From NCBI RefSeq assembly GCF_005144415.1, contig NZ_SWJE01000005.1, positions 105,828 through 169,827 of the forward strand: a stretch of DNA of 64,000 nucleotides, read 5' to 3'. The DNA comes from Trinickia terrae (GTDB lineage: Bacteria; Pseudomonadota; Gammaproteobacteria; Burkholderiales; Burkholderiaceae). Numbering within the stretch: position 1 is the stretch's first letter; each line of letters begins with the position of its first letter. This document shows positions 56,945 through 64,000 of the stretch, piece after piece. Under the pieces are notes generated by a model that was given only the letters and a program-made list of their open reading frames with translations, had not been told where the DNA came from and did not search any database. Both the position numbers and the translations under genes were made by a program.

Positions 56945-57745
56945 TCAGTCGACCCGCAGCCGCGCCATGTACGGCAGATGGTCCGACAGCCACGCCGTTT
57001 CCTGATCCGGCGGGATCCATTCGACGGGCCGCATGCCGCGCACGAACATCTTGTCGAGCGCGAGCGCCGGCGAGAACGCCGGAAACGTGCGGCCCGGTTC
57101 GCCGAGCCACGTCGCCACCTCCTGCAGGCCGATCTCGCGAAAGAGCGGCACCGAATCGTTGCGCCAGTCGTTGAAGTCGCCCGCGAGCACGAGCGGGCCG
57201 TCCGGCGCCTCGCGCGCGATCCAGTGCGCGATCCAGTTCATCTGGCGCAGACGGGCGGCGCGCGTGAGCGCGAGATGCGCGCACAGGAGCGTGACCGAGT
57301 GCCCGGCGAAGGCCGCGCGCGCGACGAGCAGGCCGCGGCGCTCGAAGCGGTGCGCCGAGATGTCCCAGCGTCCGCCGAGGTCGAGCGGATGCGGCGAGAG
57401 GATCGCATTGCCGTGCCGCCACGACGGCTTGAACACGTTCGGCCCGAGCGCGATATCGAGCTCGAGCGAGCGGGCGATTTCGGTGGCCTGGCAATGCCAG
57501 ACGTCTTCGAGCGGATCGTGAACGACGGGTGAGCCGAAGCTCGTCGCGAGCACTGGGCCCGGCATGCGCCGCGCCATCGCTTCCTGGAGGAAGTAGGCAT
57601 CGGCGTGAGTGGATTCCACCCAGCGCTGCATCGCGTTCCAGGCCGTGAAGCCGAGCGGCGAGCGGCCCTTGTGCAGGTTCCAGCTCACCGCGATGAAGTC
57701 TTTTCTCCGCGGACTCTCGCGTGTCAGTTCTTCAGGGTTTCGCAT
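56945..57745 (-). CDS. Endonuclease/exonuclease/phosphatase-family protein
   Basis: 266-aa metal-dependent hydrolase fold (YbhP-like subgroup). ATG 57745 gives MRNPEELTRESPRRKDFIAVSWNLHKGRSP. The EEP motifs are in order: SWNLHKG with the active-site Asn, YFLQEA with the metal-binding Glu, LLCAHLALT, VLAGDFNDWR with Asp and Asn, and the final SDHLPYMARL with the catalytic Asp-His. The substrate (DNA, lipid head group or other phosphodiester) is not predictable. 16 bp after the secreted hypothetical gene on the same strand. Confidence 0.9.
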   Translation of the reverse strand: MRNPEELTRESPRRKDFIAVSWNLHKGRSPLGFTAWNAMQRWVESTHADAYFLQEAMARRMPGPVLATSFGSPVVHDPLEDVWHCQATEIARSLELDIALGPNVFKPSWRHGNAILSPHPLDLGGRWDISAHRFERRGLLVARAAFAGHSVTLLCAHLALTRAARLRQMNWIAHWIAREAPDGPLVLAGDFNDWRNDSVPLFREIGLQEVATWLGEPGRTFPAFSPALALDKMFVRGMRPVEWIPPDQETAWLSDHLPYMARLRVD

Positions 57746-57761
57746 GCCGCATGGTCCCACT

Positions 57762-58262
57762 TCAATTCGTTTGCACTGGCGGAGCGCTGGCGCGCACGCG
57801 ATATGCCAGCGTCGGATTCTTGTCGACGATCGTCCAGGTCACCCATTGGCCGCCGGGCACCGTGAGCCCGGGGTGGCTCGCCGTGACCTGGCGCGGCTGC
57901 GGCGGCAGCTTGCAGCCCTCGGGGGTTTGCTGCGCGGTGTCGCCTTCGAGCGTTTCCTGCGCGTCGATGGCGAGCGTCACGCTCGCGGGCGAGGCCTGCG
58001 TCGGCGACACCGTCAGCGTACGCGCCAGGTCGATGTTGCCCGCCGGCCGGTCCTTGCAGCCGACGTCGTGCACGACCTCGTGATGATGCGTCGTGGTGTA
58101 CGCCTGGCCGACTGCCGTGGTGGCTTCGAAGGCGTCGATCTGCTGGCCGTCGCGGACGACTTGCAGCTGCCAGTGCACCGGCGCCGTCGCGCTTTGCGCG
58201 TGCGCGGCGTTCGATGCGGCGAACAAGGCGGCTGACAGCAGGACGACACTGTTTTTCCACAT
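57762..58262 (-). CDS. Secreted hypothetical protein with His/Cys-rich motif
   Basis: 166-aa protein with a Sec signal peptide (VVLLSAALFAASNAAHAQ, cut near residue 23). I do not recognise a family. The mature part looks beta-rich. It contains a compact HHHEVVHDVGC stretch (His59-61, His65, Cys69) and a second Cys117, suggesting a periplasmic metal-binding site or a disulfide. ATG 58262 is the start that places the signal peptide at the N-terminus. Same strand as, and 16 bp before, the EEP-family gene. Confidence 0.7.
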   Translation of the reverse strand: MWKNSVVLLSAALFAASNAAHAQSATAPVHWQLQVVRDGQQIDAFEATTAVGQAYTTTHHHEVVHDVGCKDRPAGNIDLARTLTVSPTQASPASVTLAIDAQETLEGDTAQQTPEGCKLPPQPRQVTASHPGLTVPGGQWVTWTIVDKNPTLAYRVRASAPPVQTN

Positions 58263-58552
58263 GCAGCGATTCTCCCAGGCGCCCGAAAAAGCATAGGCGC
58301 CCATCTTACGCTCTCTGGAAGATACGGTTTTCAGACTGCGCATCGGCGCACCGGGTTTAGCCGATGCCGTGTTAGCAGCACTGCGCATCGGCTGCTCGCT
58401 TGCGCGCGAATATTGCGCCGTTACACTGAAATCGATGGGGAGCGAAATGTGCGCGATGCCCGCGTCATGCGCGGCGAGGCGGGCACACACTTGGGCGCAC
58501 AACCGGTCTCGCGATCGGCAATGAGCCGCATAGCAACAAGGCGAGGTGAGCG

Positions 58553-59530
58553 ATGACAACAGCCATGGTCAAACAAGAAATCGCGCTGGCGTCCTTCAGC
58601 AAGGTCTACGACCTCGATCAAGTCGAGACCGCGCTGAATGAACTCGGGGAAGGCGCAAACGAGGCGCTGCGCACCACCTACGAGAAGATGCTGAAAGTCG
58701 GCAATCTGCGTTTTTGCGTGAAGCCGAACCGGATGCCTTCGATCGACGACCTGATCGGTGCGCTGCCCAATTTCGCCGAGCCGCTCGACGACATACGCAA
58801 GCAAGTCGCGCTGTGCCTCGAGACCGACGACCGTCTCGAGCTGATGCCGATCCTCCTGCTCGGCGACCCCGGCATCGGCAAGACGCATTTCGCCAAGCAG
58901 CTCGCGCGCTTGCTCGGCACGTCGTATCAATACGTCGCGATGAGCTCGCTGACGGCGGGATGGATTTTGTCGGGCGCGTCGTCGCAATGGAAGAACGCGA
59001 AGCCCGGCAAGGTGTTCGATGCGCTGGTGCACGGCAGCTATGCGAACCCCGTGATCGCGATCGACGAGATCGACAAGGCGAGCGGCGATTCGCAATACGA
59101 TCCGCTCGGAGCGCTCTATGCGCTGCTCGAGCAGGAGACGGCGCGCGCTTTCATCGACGAGTTCGCCGAGATCCCGATCAACGCGGGGCACGTGATCTGG
59201 ATCGCCACCGCCAACGACGCGCGCGCTATCCCTGAGCCGATCCTCGACCGCATGAGCGTCTACGAGATCGCGGCGCCCGATCGCGACGGCGCGCGGCGCA
59301 TCGCGCAGTCGATCTACGACGAGATCCGCTCGGCGCACGGCTGGGGCCAGCGCTTTCCCGCGCAGCTCGCCGACGACACGCTCGATACGCTGGCCAACGC
59401 GTCGCCGCGCGACATGCGCCGCGCGATCCTGAACGGCTTCGGCACCGCGCGCGTGGCCGGACGCGATCAGGTGCAGCCCGGCGACATCCGCCTCGAATAC
59501 GGCACGCGCCGCAAGCCGATCGGCTTTTGA
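58553..59530 (+). CDS. Orphan AAA ATPase (Lon/MoxR-like)
   Basis: 325-aa ATPase with Walker A GDPGIGKT (104-111), Walker B VIAIDEID (167-174), an IATANDARAIPEPILDRM sensor/Arg-finger region, and a C-terminal lid with ASPRDMRRAILNGFG. The AAA core resembles Lon, but there is no protease domain and no substrate-binding VWA partner beside it. The N-terminal 100 residues are unassigned. It stands alone, divergent from the secreted hypothetical gene. Function unknown. Confidence 0.85.
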   Translation: MTTAMVKQEIALASFSKVYDLDQVETALNELGEGANEALRTTYEKMLKVGNLRFCVKPNRMPSIDDLIGALPNFAEPLDDIRKQVALCLETDDRLELMPILLLGDPGIGKTHFAKQLARLLGTSYQYVAMSSLTAGWILSGASSQWKNAKPGKVFDALVHGSYANPVIAIDEIDKASGDSQYDPLGALYALLEQETARAFIDEFAEIPINAGHVIWIATANDARAIPEPILDRMSVYEIAAPDRDGARRIAQSIYDEIRSAHGWGQRFPAQLADDTLDTLANASPRDMRRAILNGFGTARVAGRDQVQPGDIRLEYGTRRKPIGF

Positions 59531-59727
59531 GGGCCCCCCGCGCCGCTGTCACGCTCTTGTCACGCCAGCCGCAGTAGTTGTACGGATACGGAGGTTTGCG
59601 CGTTGCGCCAAGTCGTACAATTTGCCTGAAGCGCGAAAGCGAACGGTGTGCGGCGCAAAGCCGGCGCATCCTGTGTCCAACGCGGGTGGAGAGGCGCGGT
59701 TCATGCGCCGCAAGGGACAAGCACAAA
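59531..59727 (+). promoter_or_regulatory. Promoter region of the FAD oxidoreductase gene
   Basis: About 200 bp. A 7-bp inverted repeat, TTGTACG...CGTACAA, brackets a possible sigma-70 -10 (TACAAT) near 59616. An AAGGGACAAG ribosome-binding region precedes the ATG. Confidence 0.4.
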
Positions 59728-60834
59728 ATGGATCAGATCGAATGCGTAGTGATCGGCGCAGGGGTGGTCGGTCTTGCAGTGGCGCGCGCGCTGGCGGCGC
59801 GCGGACGCGAAGTGATCGTGCTCGAGGCGACCGAAGCCATCGGTACCGGCACGAGCTCCCGCAATAGCGAAGTCATCCACGCGGGGCTTTACTATCCGCG
59901 CGGCTCGCTGAAGGCGACGCTCTGCGTGCGCGGCCGCGAAATGCTCTACGAGTATTGCGCGGCGCGCGGCGTGCCGCACGAGCGCTGCGGCAAGCTCCTG
60001 GTCGCGACGGCGCGCAACCAGGTTCCGCAGTTGCAAGCGATCGAGACGCGCGGCAAGGAAAACGGCGTGCTCGACTTGATCCGCATGAGCGGCGACGAGG
60101 CGCATGAGCTCGAGCCCGCGCTCTCATGCGTCGCCGCGGTGTTCTCGCCGCAGACGGGTATCGTCGACAGCCATCAGCTGCTGCTCGCGCTGCAAGGCGA
60201 TGCCGAGAACGACGGCGCGATCTGTGTGTTCCATGCGCCCGTCGAGTCGATCGATTGCCGCAACGGGCGCTTCATCGTGAGCGTCGGCGGCGCGTCGCCG
60301 ACCACGATCAGCGCCGCTTGCGTCATCAACAGCGCGGGGCTTCAGGCGAACGCGATCGCGCGCAAGATCCACGGTCTCGATCCGCGCCACGTGCCGCCGC
60401 TTTATCTCGCGCGCGGCAACTACTTCACCGTGTCCGGGCGTGCGCCGTTCTCGCGGCTCGTCTACCCGATGCCGAACGAGGCCGGCCTCGGCGTGCATCT
60501 GACGATCGATCTCGGCGGCCAAGCGCGCTTCGGTCCCGATGTCGAATGGATCGAGGCGATCAACTACGACGTCGATCCGCATCGCGCCGATTCCTTCTAC
60601 GCGGCGATTCGCGAGTATTGGCCCGCGCTGCCTGACGGCGCGCTGCAGCCCGCGTATGCGGGCATTCGTCCGAAGCTCTCGGGGCCGGGCGAGCCGGCGG
60701 CCGATTTCGTCATTCAAGGGCCGGCGGCGCATGGCGTGCGCGGTCTCGTGAACCTGTTCGGGATCGAGTCGCCTGGCTTGACGGCGTCGCTCGCGATCGC
60801 GCAGCGGGTGTGCGAGGTGGCGGGGCGCGCCTGA
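59728..60834 (+). CDS. FAD-dependent oxidoreductase, L-2-hydroxyglutarate dehydrogenase-like
   Basis: 368-aa DAO-family flavoenzyme. The N-terminal dinucleotide fold is [27 protein letters not shown], followed by [25 protein letters not shown], a pattern shared with L-2-hydroxyglutarate oxidases (LhgO/L2HGDH). Later motifs: [53 protein letters not shown] and the FAD end [23 protein letters not shown]. The substrate is probably a 2-hydroxy acid. Monocistronic. Confidence 0.88.
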   Translation: MDQIECVVIGAGVVGLAVARALAARGREVIVLEATEAIGTGTSSRNSEVIHAGLYYPRGSLKATLCVRGREMLYEYCAARGVPHERCGKLLVATARNQVPQLQAIETRGKENGVLDLIRMSGDEAHELEPALSCVAAVFSPQTGIVDSHQLLLALQGDAENDGAICVFHAPVESIDCRNGRFIVSVGGASPTTISAACVINSAGLQANAIARKIHGLDPRHVPPLYLARGNYFTVSGRAPFSRLVYPMPNEAGLGVHLTIDLGGQARFGPDVEWIEAINYDVDPHRADSFYAAIREYWPALPDGALQPAYAGIRPKLSGPGEPAADFVIQGPAAHGVRGLVNLFGIESPGLTASLAIAQRVCEVAGRA

Positions 60835-61009
60835 GCCGGCAGCGCCTGTAGGGCGCCTCGCGTCTCGGCTCGCCCTGATGCGCCGGCTATTCGATCGCTT
60901 ATCTCTATCATTTCGGGCGTCACACGGCGCCGCTTCGTTGCTATGCTTTGTCACTGCTGCCGTGAGAGCAGCGTCCCCATATATATAACGAACGTGGAGT
61001 GAGTCCCCA

Positions 61010-61324
61010 ATGAAATCATCTCGTCGGACGTTCTTGATCACGAGTATCGGCGTCGCATCGACGCTTGCGTTGTCGCGCCAGGCCGCTTTCGCCGATGCGC
61101 CGAAGGTTACCGAAGCCGATCCCACCGCGCAGGCGCTCGGCTACAAGGAAGACGCGGCCAAAGTCGACAAGGCCAAATGGGCGAAGTACGCCGCCGGCCA
61201 GGACTGCGGCAACTGCAGCTTCTATCAGGGCAAGGCGGGCGACGCCTGGGCCCCGTGCCCGATGTTCGGCGGCAAGCAGGTCTCGTCGAAGGGCTGGTGC
61301 AGCGCCTATAACAAGAAGGCCTGA
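61010..61324 (+). CDS. High-potential iron-sulfur protein (HiPIP)
   Basis: 104-aa periplasmic 4Fe-4S electron carrier. A Tat signal (SSRRTFLITS, twin Arg at 5-6) is followed by a cut near AAFADA. The four cluster cysteines are Cys66, 69, 83 and 97 in the HiPIP spacing C-x2-C...C...C. GTGGAGTGAG lies before the ATG. It may accept electrons from a dehydrogenase; its partner is not evident, though an FAD oxidoreductase gene lies upstream. Confidence 0.94.
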   Translation: MKSSRRTFLITSIGVASTLALSRQAAFADAPKVTEADPTAQALGYKEDAAKVDKAKWAKYAAGQDCGNCSFYQGKAGDAWAPCPMFGGKQVSSKGWCSAYNKKA

Positions 61325-61392
61325 TACTTCACGGTCTGCCTCTCTGGCGGCGGCGTTGAGCGGCCGCCTGTCGAATCACTGATCACTGTTGC

Positions 61393-61419
61393 GGCGCTTG
61401 CGCACAACGCGCAAGCGCC
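61393..61419. terminator. Bidirectional hairpin between HiPIP and dienelactone hydrolase genes
   Basis: GGCGCTTGCGC pairs perfectly with GCGCAAGCGCC around ACAAC at the junction of two convergent genes. No T-run. Confidence 0.55.
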
Positions 61420-61429
61420 CGCGGCAGGT

Positions 61430-62128
61430 CTACAGATACTTGCTAAGGAACGTCAGCGTGCGGCCGTGCGCGAGCGCCGAGGCGTGCTGATTGTAGGCGG
61501 CGCGATCCGTGCAATTGAAGCCGTGATGCGCGTTCGCGTACAGATGGAATTCGACGTCGTCGCGGCCGGCGAAGCTCGCCTTCACCTGATCGACGGCCTC
61601 GGGCGGAATGCCCGCATCCTCCTCGGCATAGTGGAATTGCACCGGCACCTTGATCTTCGCCGCTGCGTCGAGCTGGTTCTGGATGCCGCCGCCGTAGTAG
61701 GGCACCGCGACGTCGACCGAGCCCTGCGCCGCTGCCAGATAAGCAAGCCGTCCGCCGAAGCAATAGCCGATCGCCGCGACCTTGCCCGACGCTTCGGGCA
61801 TCGCGCGCAACACCTCTGCGGCCGCGCCGATGTCGGCCACCGCGAGATCGACGTTGGTCTTCTGCATGATCTCGATGCCCTTGTCGCGATCCGCGCCTTC
61901 GTAGCCGAGCTCGACGCGCGGCTGCGTGCGCCAGAAGATGTCCGGTGCGAGCGCCACGTAGCCGTCTAGCGCATATTGATCCGCGACCGAGCGGATATGG
62001 CTGTTCACGCCAAAGATTTCCTGAATGATGATGACGGCCGGACCTTTGCCGGCTTTGGGCAGCGCCAGGTAGCCGGGCATGGGGGCGCTGTCGGTGGGAA
62101 TATCGATCCAGCGGGATGTGACAGTCAC
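61430..62128 (-). CDS. Dienelactone hydrolase family protein
   Basis: 232-aa alpha/beta hydrolase. GTG start at 62128 with AGGAGATCG just upstream. The Cys-Asp-His triad is visible: nucleophile Cys123 in GYCFGG, Asp171 in YAEEDAGIPP and His202 in HHGFNC. VIIIQEIFGVNSHIRSVADQYA carries the active-site Glu. Substrates in this family include dienelactones from ring cleavage, but many members act on other esters. Monocistronic. Confidence 0.93.
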   Translation of the reverse strand: MTVTSRWIDIPTDSAPMPGYLALPKAGKGPAVIIIQEIFGVNSHIRSVADQYALDGYVALAPDIFWRTQPRVELGYEGADRDKGIEIMQKTNVDLAVADIGAAAEVLRAMPEASGKVAAIGYCFGGRLAYLAAAQGSVDVAVPYYGGGIQNQLDAAAKIKVPVQFHYAEEDAGIPPEAVDQVKASFAGRDDVEFHLYANAHHGFNCTDRAAYNQHASALAHGRTLTFLSKYL

Positions 62129-62581
62129 GTCGATCTCCTATTGGAAGAGCCAGGGGAGAAAAATCGGGCAGCCAGTGTGCCACCAATCCAAGACTGCTGC
62201 AGGCCGTCATATTGATCGTGGCCAATGGTCCCAGCGTGTCTTCATACGGTCACATTGCGCCCATCGGCAAAAACCCTGGTGTCGCGGAAACCCTTATGGG
62301 ACGGCCATTCTCGGGGAGTCTTCAAGTCTGCGGATTGAGTTGCGAACAATCGCGCTATTGGTAGTCGTCCCACTTTCTCAAAAAAATCCCCTAAATTAAT
62401 TTGATGCCATACACTTGCGCGCAAGTACGGGACGCCACCTGCCAAAAACTTGCTGGCTCGCGTGCTTGGCCAAGTGCATGACCGATGCATCCGGCGTAAT
62501 CGTCCACCGGATTTAGACGGATAAGACGGAAGCGGGGCATAGGCGATTACGTTGTTTTTGGGACCGAAACTGGAGACTTAC
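62129..62581. other. Intergenic region between the hydrolase and binding-protein genes
   Basis: About 450 bp divergent region with no gene. An AT-rich patch at 62360-62415 (AAAAAAATCCCCTAAATTAA) is the likely promoter area for the binding-protein gene. A palindromic CTTGCGCGCAAG is at 62414-62425. The promoter boxes were not resolved. Confidence 0.45.
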
Positions 62582-63730
62582 ATGAATATCAAGATGCAAA
62601 AGCTGTTGCCGATCAGCGCTGCAGCCATGCTGTTTGCGACGATGGCAACGGGCGCCGCGGCGGATCAAGTAATCAAGATCGGCCACGTCGCACCGCTGAC
62701 TGGGCAAATCGCCCACCTTGGCAAGGACAATGAAAACGGCGCGCGTCTCGCTGTCGAAGAAATCAATGCCAAGGGGCTGACGATCGGCGGCCAGAAGATC
62801 ACGCTCGAACTCGACGCCCAAGACGACGCGGCCGACCCGCGTACGGCTACCCAAGTGGCGCAGAAGCTCGTCGACGACAAGGTCGTCGCGGTGGTGGGCC
62901 ACCTGAACTCCGGTACCTCGATCCCGGCTTCGAAGATCTACAGCGATGCGGGCATCGTGCAGATCACGCCGTCGGCAACGAATCCGGCCTTTACACAGCA
63001 AGGTTTCAAGACGACCTACCGCGTGGTTGCGACTGACGCGCAGCAGGGCCCGGCACTCGCCAACTACGCGGCGAAGGAATTGAAGCTCAAGAGCGTCGCG
63101 ATCGTCGACGACTCGACCGCTTACGGCCAAGGTCTCGCGAACGAGTTTGAGAAGACCGCCAAGTCGCTCGGCATGAACGTGGTGTCGCATGACGCGACGA
63201 ACGACAAGGCCGTGGACTTCCGCGCGATTCTGACGAAGATCAAGGGTGAAAACCCGGATGCGATCATGTACGGCGGCATGGACGCCACCGGCGGCCCGTT
63301 CGCGAAGCAAGCGAAGCAACTGGGCCTGCGTGCGAAGGTGCTCGCGGGTGACGGCGTCTGTACCGACAAGCTGGCCGACCTGGCCGGCGAAGCAACCGAC
63401 AACGTCGTCTGCTCGGAAGCAGGCAGGTCGCTCGAGAAGATGGGCAAGGCTGGCGAGGAGTTCCAGACGAAGTTCCAGAAGCGCTTCGGCCAGCCGATCC
63501 AGATCTACGCGCCGTTCACGTATGACGCCGTGTACATCATCGTCGACGCGATGAAGCGCGCGGGCTCCACCGATCCGGCGAAGATCGTCGCCGCCATGCC
63601 GACCACCGACTACAAGGGCGTGATCGGCGAAACGACGTTCGATTCGAAGGGTGACCTGCAGCACGGCGTGATTTCGCTCTACAACTACAAGGCAGGCAAG
63701 AAGTCGTTGCTCAGCGAAGTGAAGATGTAA
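62582..63730 (+). CDS. livK: Branched-chain amino acid ABC transporter periplasmic binding protein
   Basis: 382-aa Leu/Ile/Val-type substrate-binding protein. ATG 62582 is chosen because TGGAGAC precedes it and a signal peptide follows (KLLPISAAAMLFATMATGAAA, cut near 27). The mature start DQVIKIGHVAPLTGQIAHLGKDNENGARLAVEEIN is classic LivK/LivJ. VVGHLNSGTSIPASKIYSDAGIVQITPSATNP contains the ligand Ser/Thr region. A strong terminator follows the gene, so the permease and ATPase genes are not cotranscribed here. Confidence 0.94.
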   Translation: MNIKMQKLLPISAAAMLFATMATGAAADQVIKIGHVAPLTGQIAHLGKDNENGARLAVEEINAKGLTIGGQKITLELDAQDDAADPRTATQVAQKLVDDKVVAVVGHLNSGTSIPASKIYSDAGIVQITPSATNPAFTQQGFKTTYRVVATDAQQGPALANYAAKELKLKSVAIVDDSTAYGQGLANEFEKTAKSLGMNVVSHDATNDKAVDFRAILTKIKGENPDAIMYGGMDATGGPFAKQAKQLGLRAKVLAGDGVCTDKLADLAGEATDNVVCSEAGRSLEKMGKAGEEFQTKFQKRFGQPIQIYAPFTYDAVYIIVDAMKRAGSTDPAKIVAAMPTTDYKGVIGETTFDSKGDLQHGVISLYNYKAGKKSLLSEVKM

Positions 63731-63776
63731 TTTGCTCCGTCGGCTTCAGGGGCCGTCACAGCCTCTGGCAGCGACG

Positions 63777-63812
63777 AAAAGCGCGCATGCTTTGCCAGCA
63801 TGCGCGCTTTTT
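63777..63812 (+). terminator. Rho-independent terminator after the LivK-type gene
   Basis: GCGCGCATGCT (63781-63791) pairs perfectly with AGCATGCGCGC (63797-63807) around TTGCC, with A's before and TTTTT after. Usable on both strands. Confidence 0.92.
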
Positions 63813-63863
63813 CGTATGGGCTTTTGTGTTGTCATCGTTCACGTTGTGCGGCGCGAGGATGCG

Positions 63864-64000
63864 TCAAATCCCGAGCCGCCCGAGCACCTTGGGTCCGACG
63901 AACGCCACCAGTCCGGCGCACAGCGCGACGATCGACAGACCGATCGACAGATTCGTCACCTGCGTGACGCCGCCGATCACGACCGGCCCGAACAGCAGCC
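63864..64000 (-). CDS. C-terminal fragment of a probable MFS transporter
   Basis: Only the last 44 codons lie in the window (frame ending LVAFVGPKVLGRLGI, TGA at 63864). The stretch is hydrophobic, with LLFGPVVIGGVTQVTNLSIGLSIVALCAGLVAFV forming a last transmembrane helix, which resembles the end of major facilitator proteins. The identification rests on composition and pattern only. Confidence 0.5.
   Translation of the reverse strand, partial: LLFGPVVIGGVTQVTNLSIGLSIVALCAGLVAFVGPKVLGRLGI

Overview
The window is GC-rich chromosomal DNA from a betaproteobacterium of the Burkholderiaceae. The flagellar gene order, the protein sequences and the CoxL-type cluster look most like Burkholderia, Paraburkholderia or Trinickia. 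That placement is inferred from recognised families, not from a search. No rRNA, tRNA, CRISPR array, phage or insertion-sequence transposase was found.

Region 1 (1-42.2 kb) is a nearly continuous flagellar superlocus. After the tail of a probable DUF799/GNA1162-type lipoprotein gene come flhF-flhG-fliA (+). A type 1 chaperone-usher fimbrial operon (fimA, chaperone, usher, adhesin; 4.7-9.8 kb) follows, inserted between fliA and flgN. Next are flgN, flgM and flgA (-), the rod/hook/ring operon flgBCDEFGHIJ (+), a YcgR-type PilZ brake gene, and flgK-flgL (+). The export, switch and basal-body genes fliR-Q-P-O-N-M-L and fliK-J-I-H-G-F are on the minus strand. fliE, fliS, fliT, a second FliK-like gene and a FlhB C-tail-like gene are on the plus strand. 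flhA, full-length flhB, flhDC, fliC, fliD, motAB and chemotaxis genes are absent and must lie elsewhere. Two close sigma-28 matches, upstream of flgM and of the YcgR gene, fit late-class control by the FliA encoded here.

Region 2 (42.3-50.7 kb) holds a PepSY-type membrane protein gene. It is followed by a complete minus-strand cluster for a form-II CoxL-type molybdenum hydroxylase: the small 2Fe-2S, large Mo and medium FAD subunits, then a MoxR-type ATPase, a VWA protein, a CoxG-like protein and an XdhC-like cofactor protein. The large subunit carries the AYRGAGR signature, so it is probably not a true CO dehydrogenase and its substrate is unknown.

Region 3 (50.7-64 kb) is ordinary chromosome: an APC amino-acid permease, a soluble sensor kinase with a NarL-type regulator, ferredoxin-NADP reductase, a LysE-type exporter, an endonuclease/exonuclease/phosphatase protein, a secreted hypothetical protein, an orphan AAA ATPase, an FAD oxidoreductase, a HiPIP, a dienelactone hydrolase, a Leu/Ile/Val-type binding protein, and the tail of a probable MFS transporter.

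The most unusual content is non-coding. A family of roughly 600-640 bp elements (three full copies and one half copy) has long inverted arms and exchangeable inner segments. A GC-rich hairpin repeat with covarying stems forms part of the fliH coding sequence and supplies the fliG Shine-Dalgarno. Related hairpins precede fliA and flgN. Similar palindromes sit in the divergent flgA/flgB and fliF/fliE promoters.
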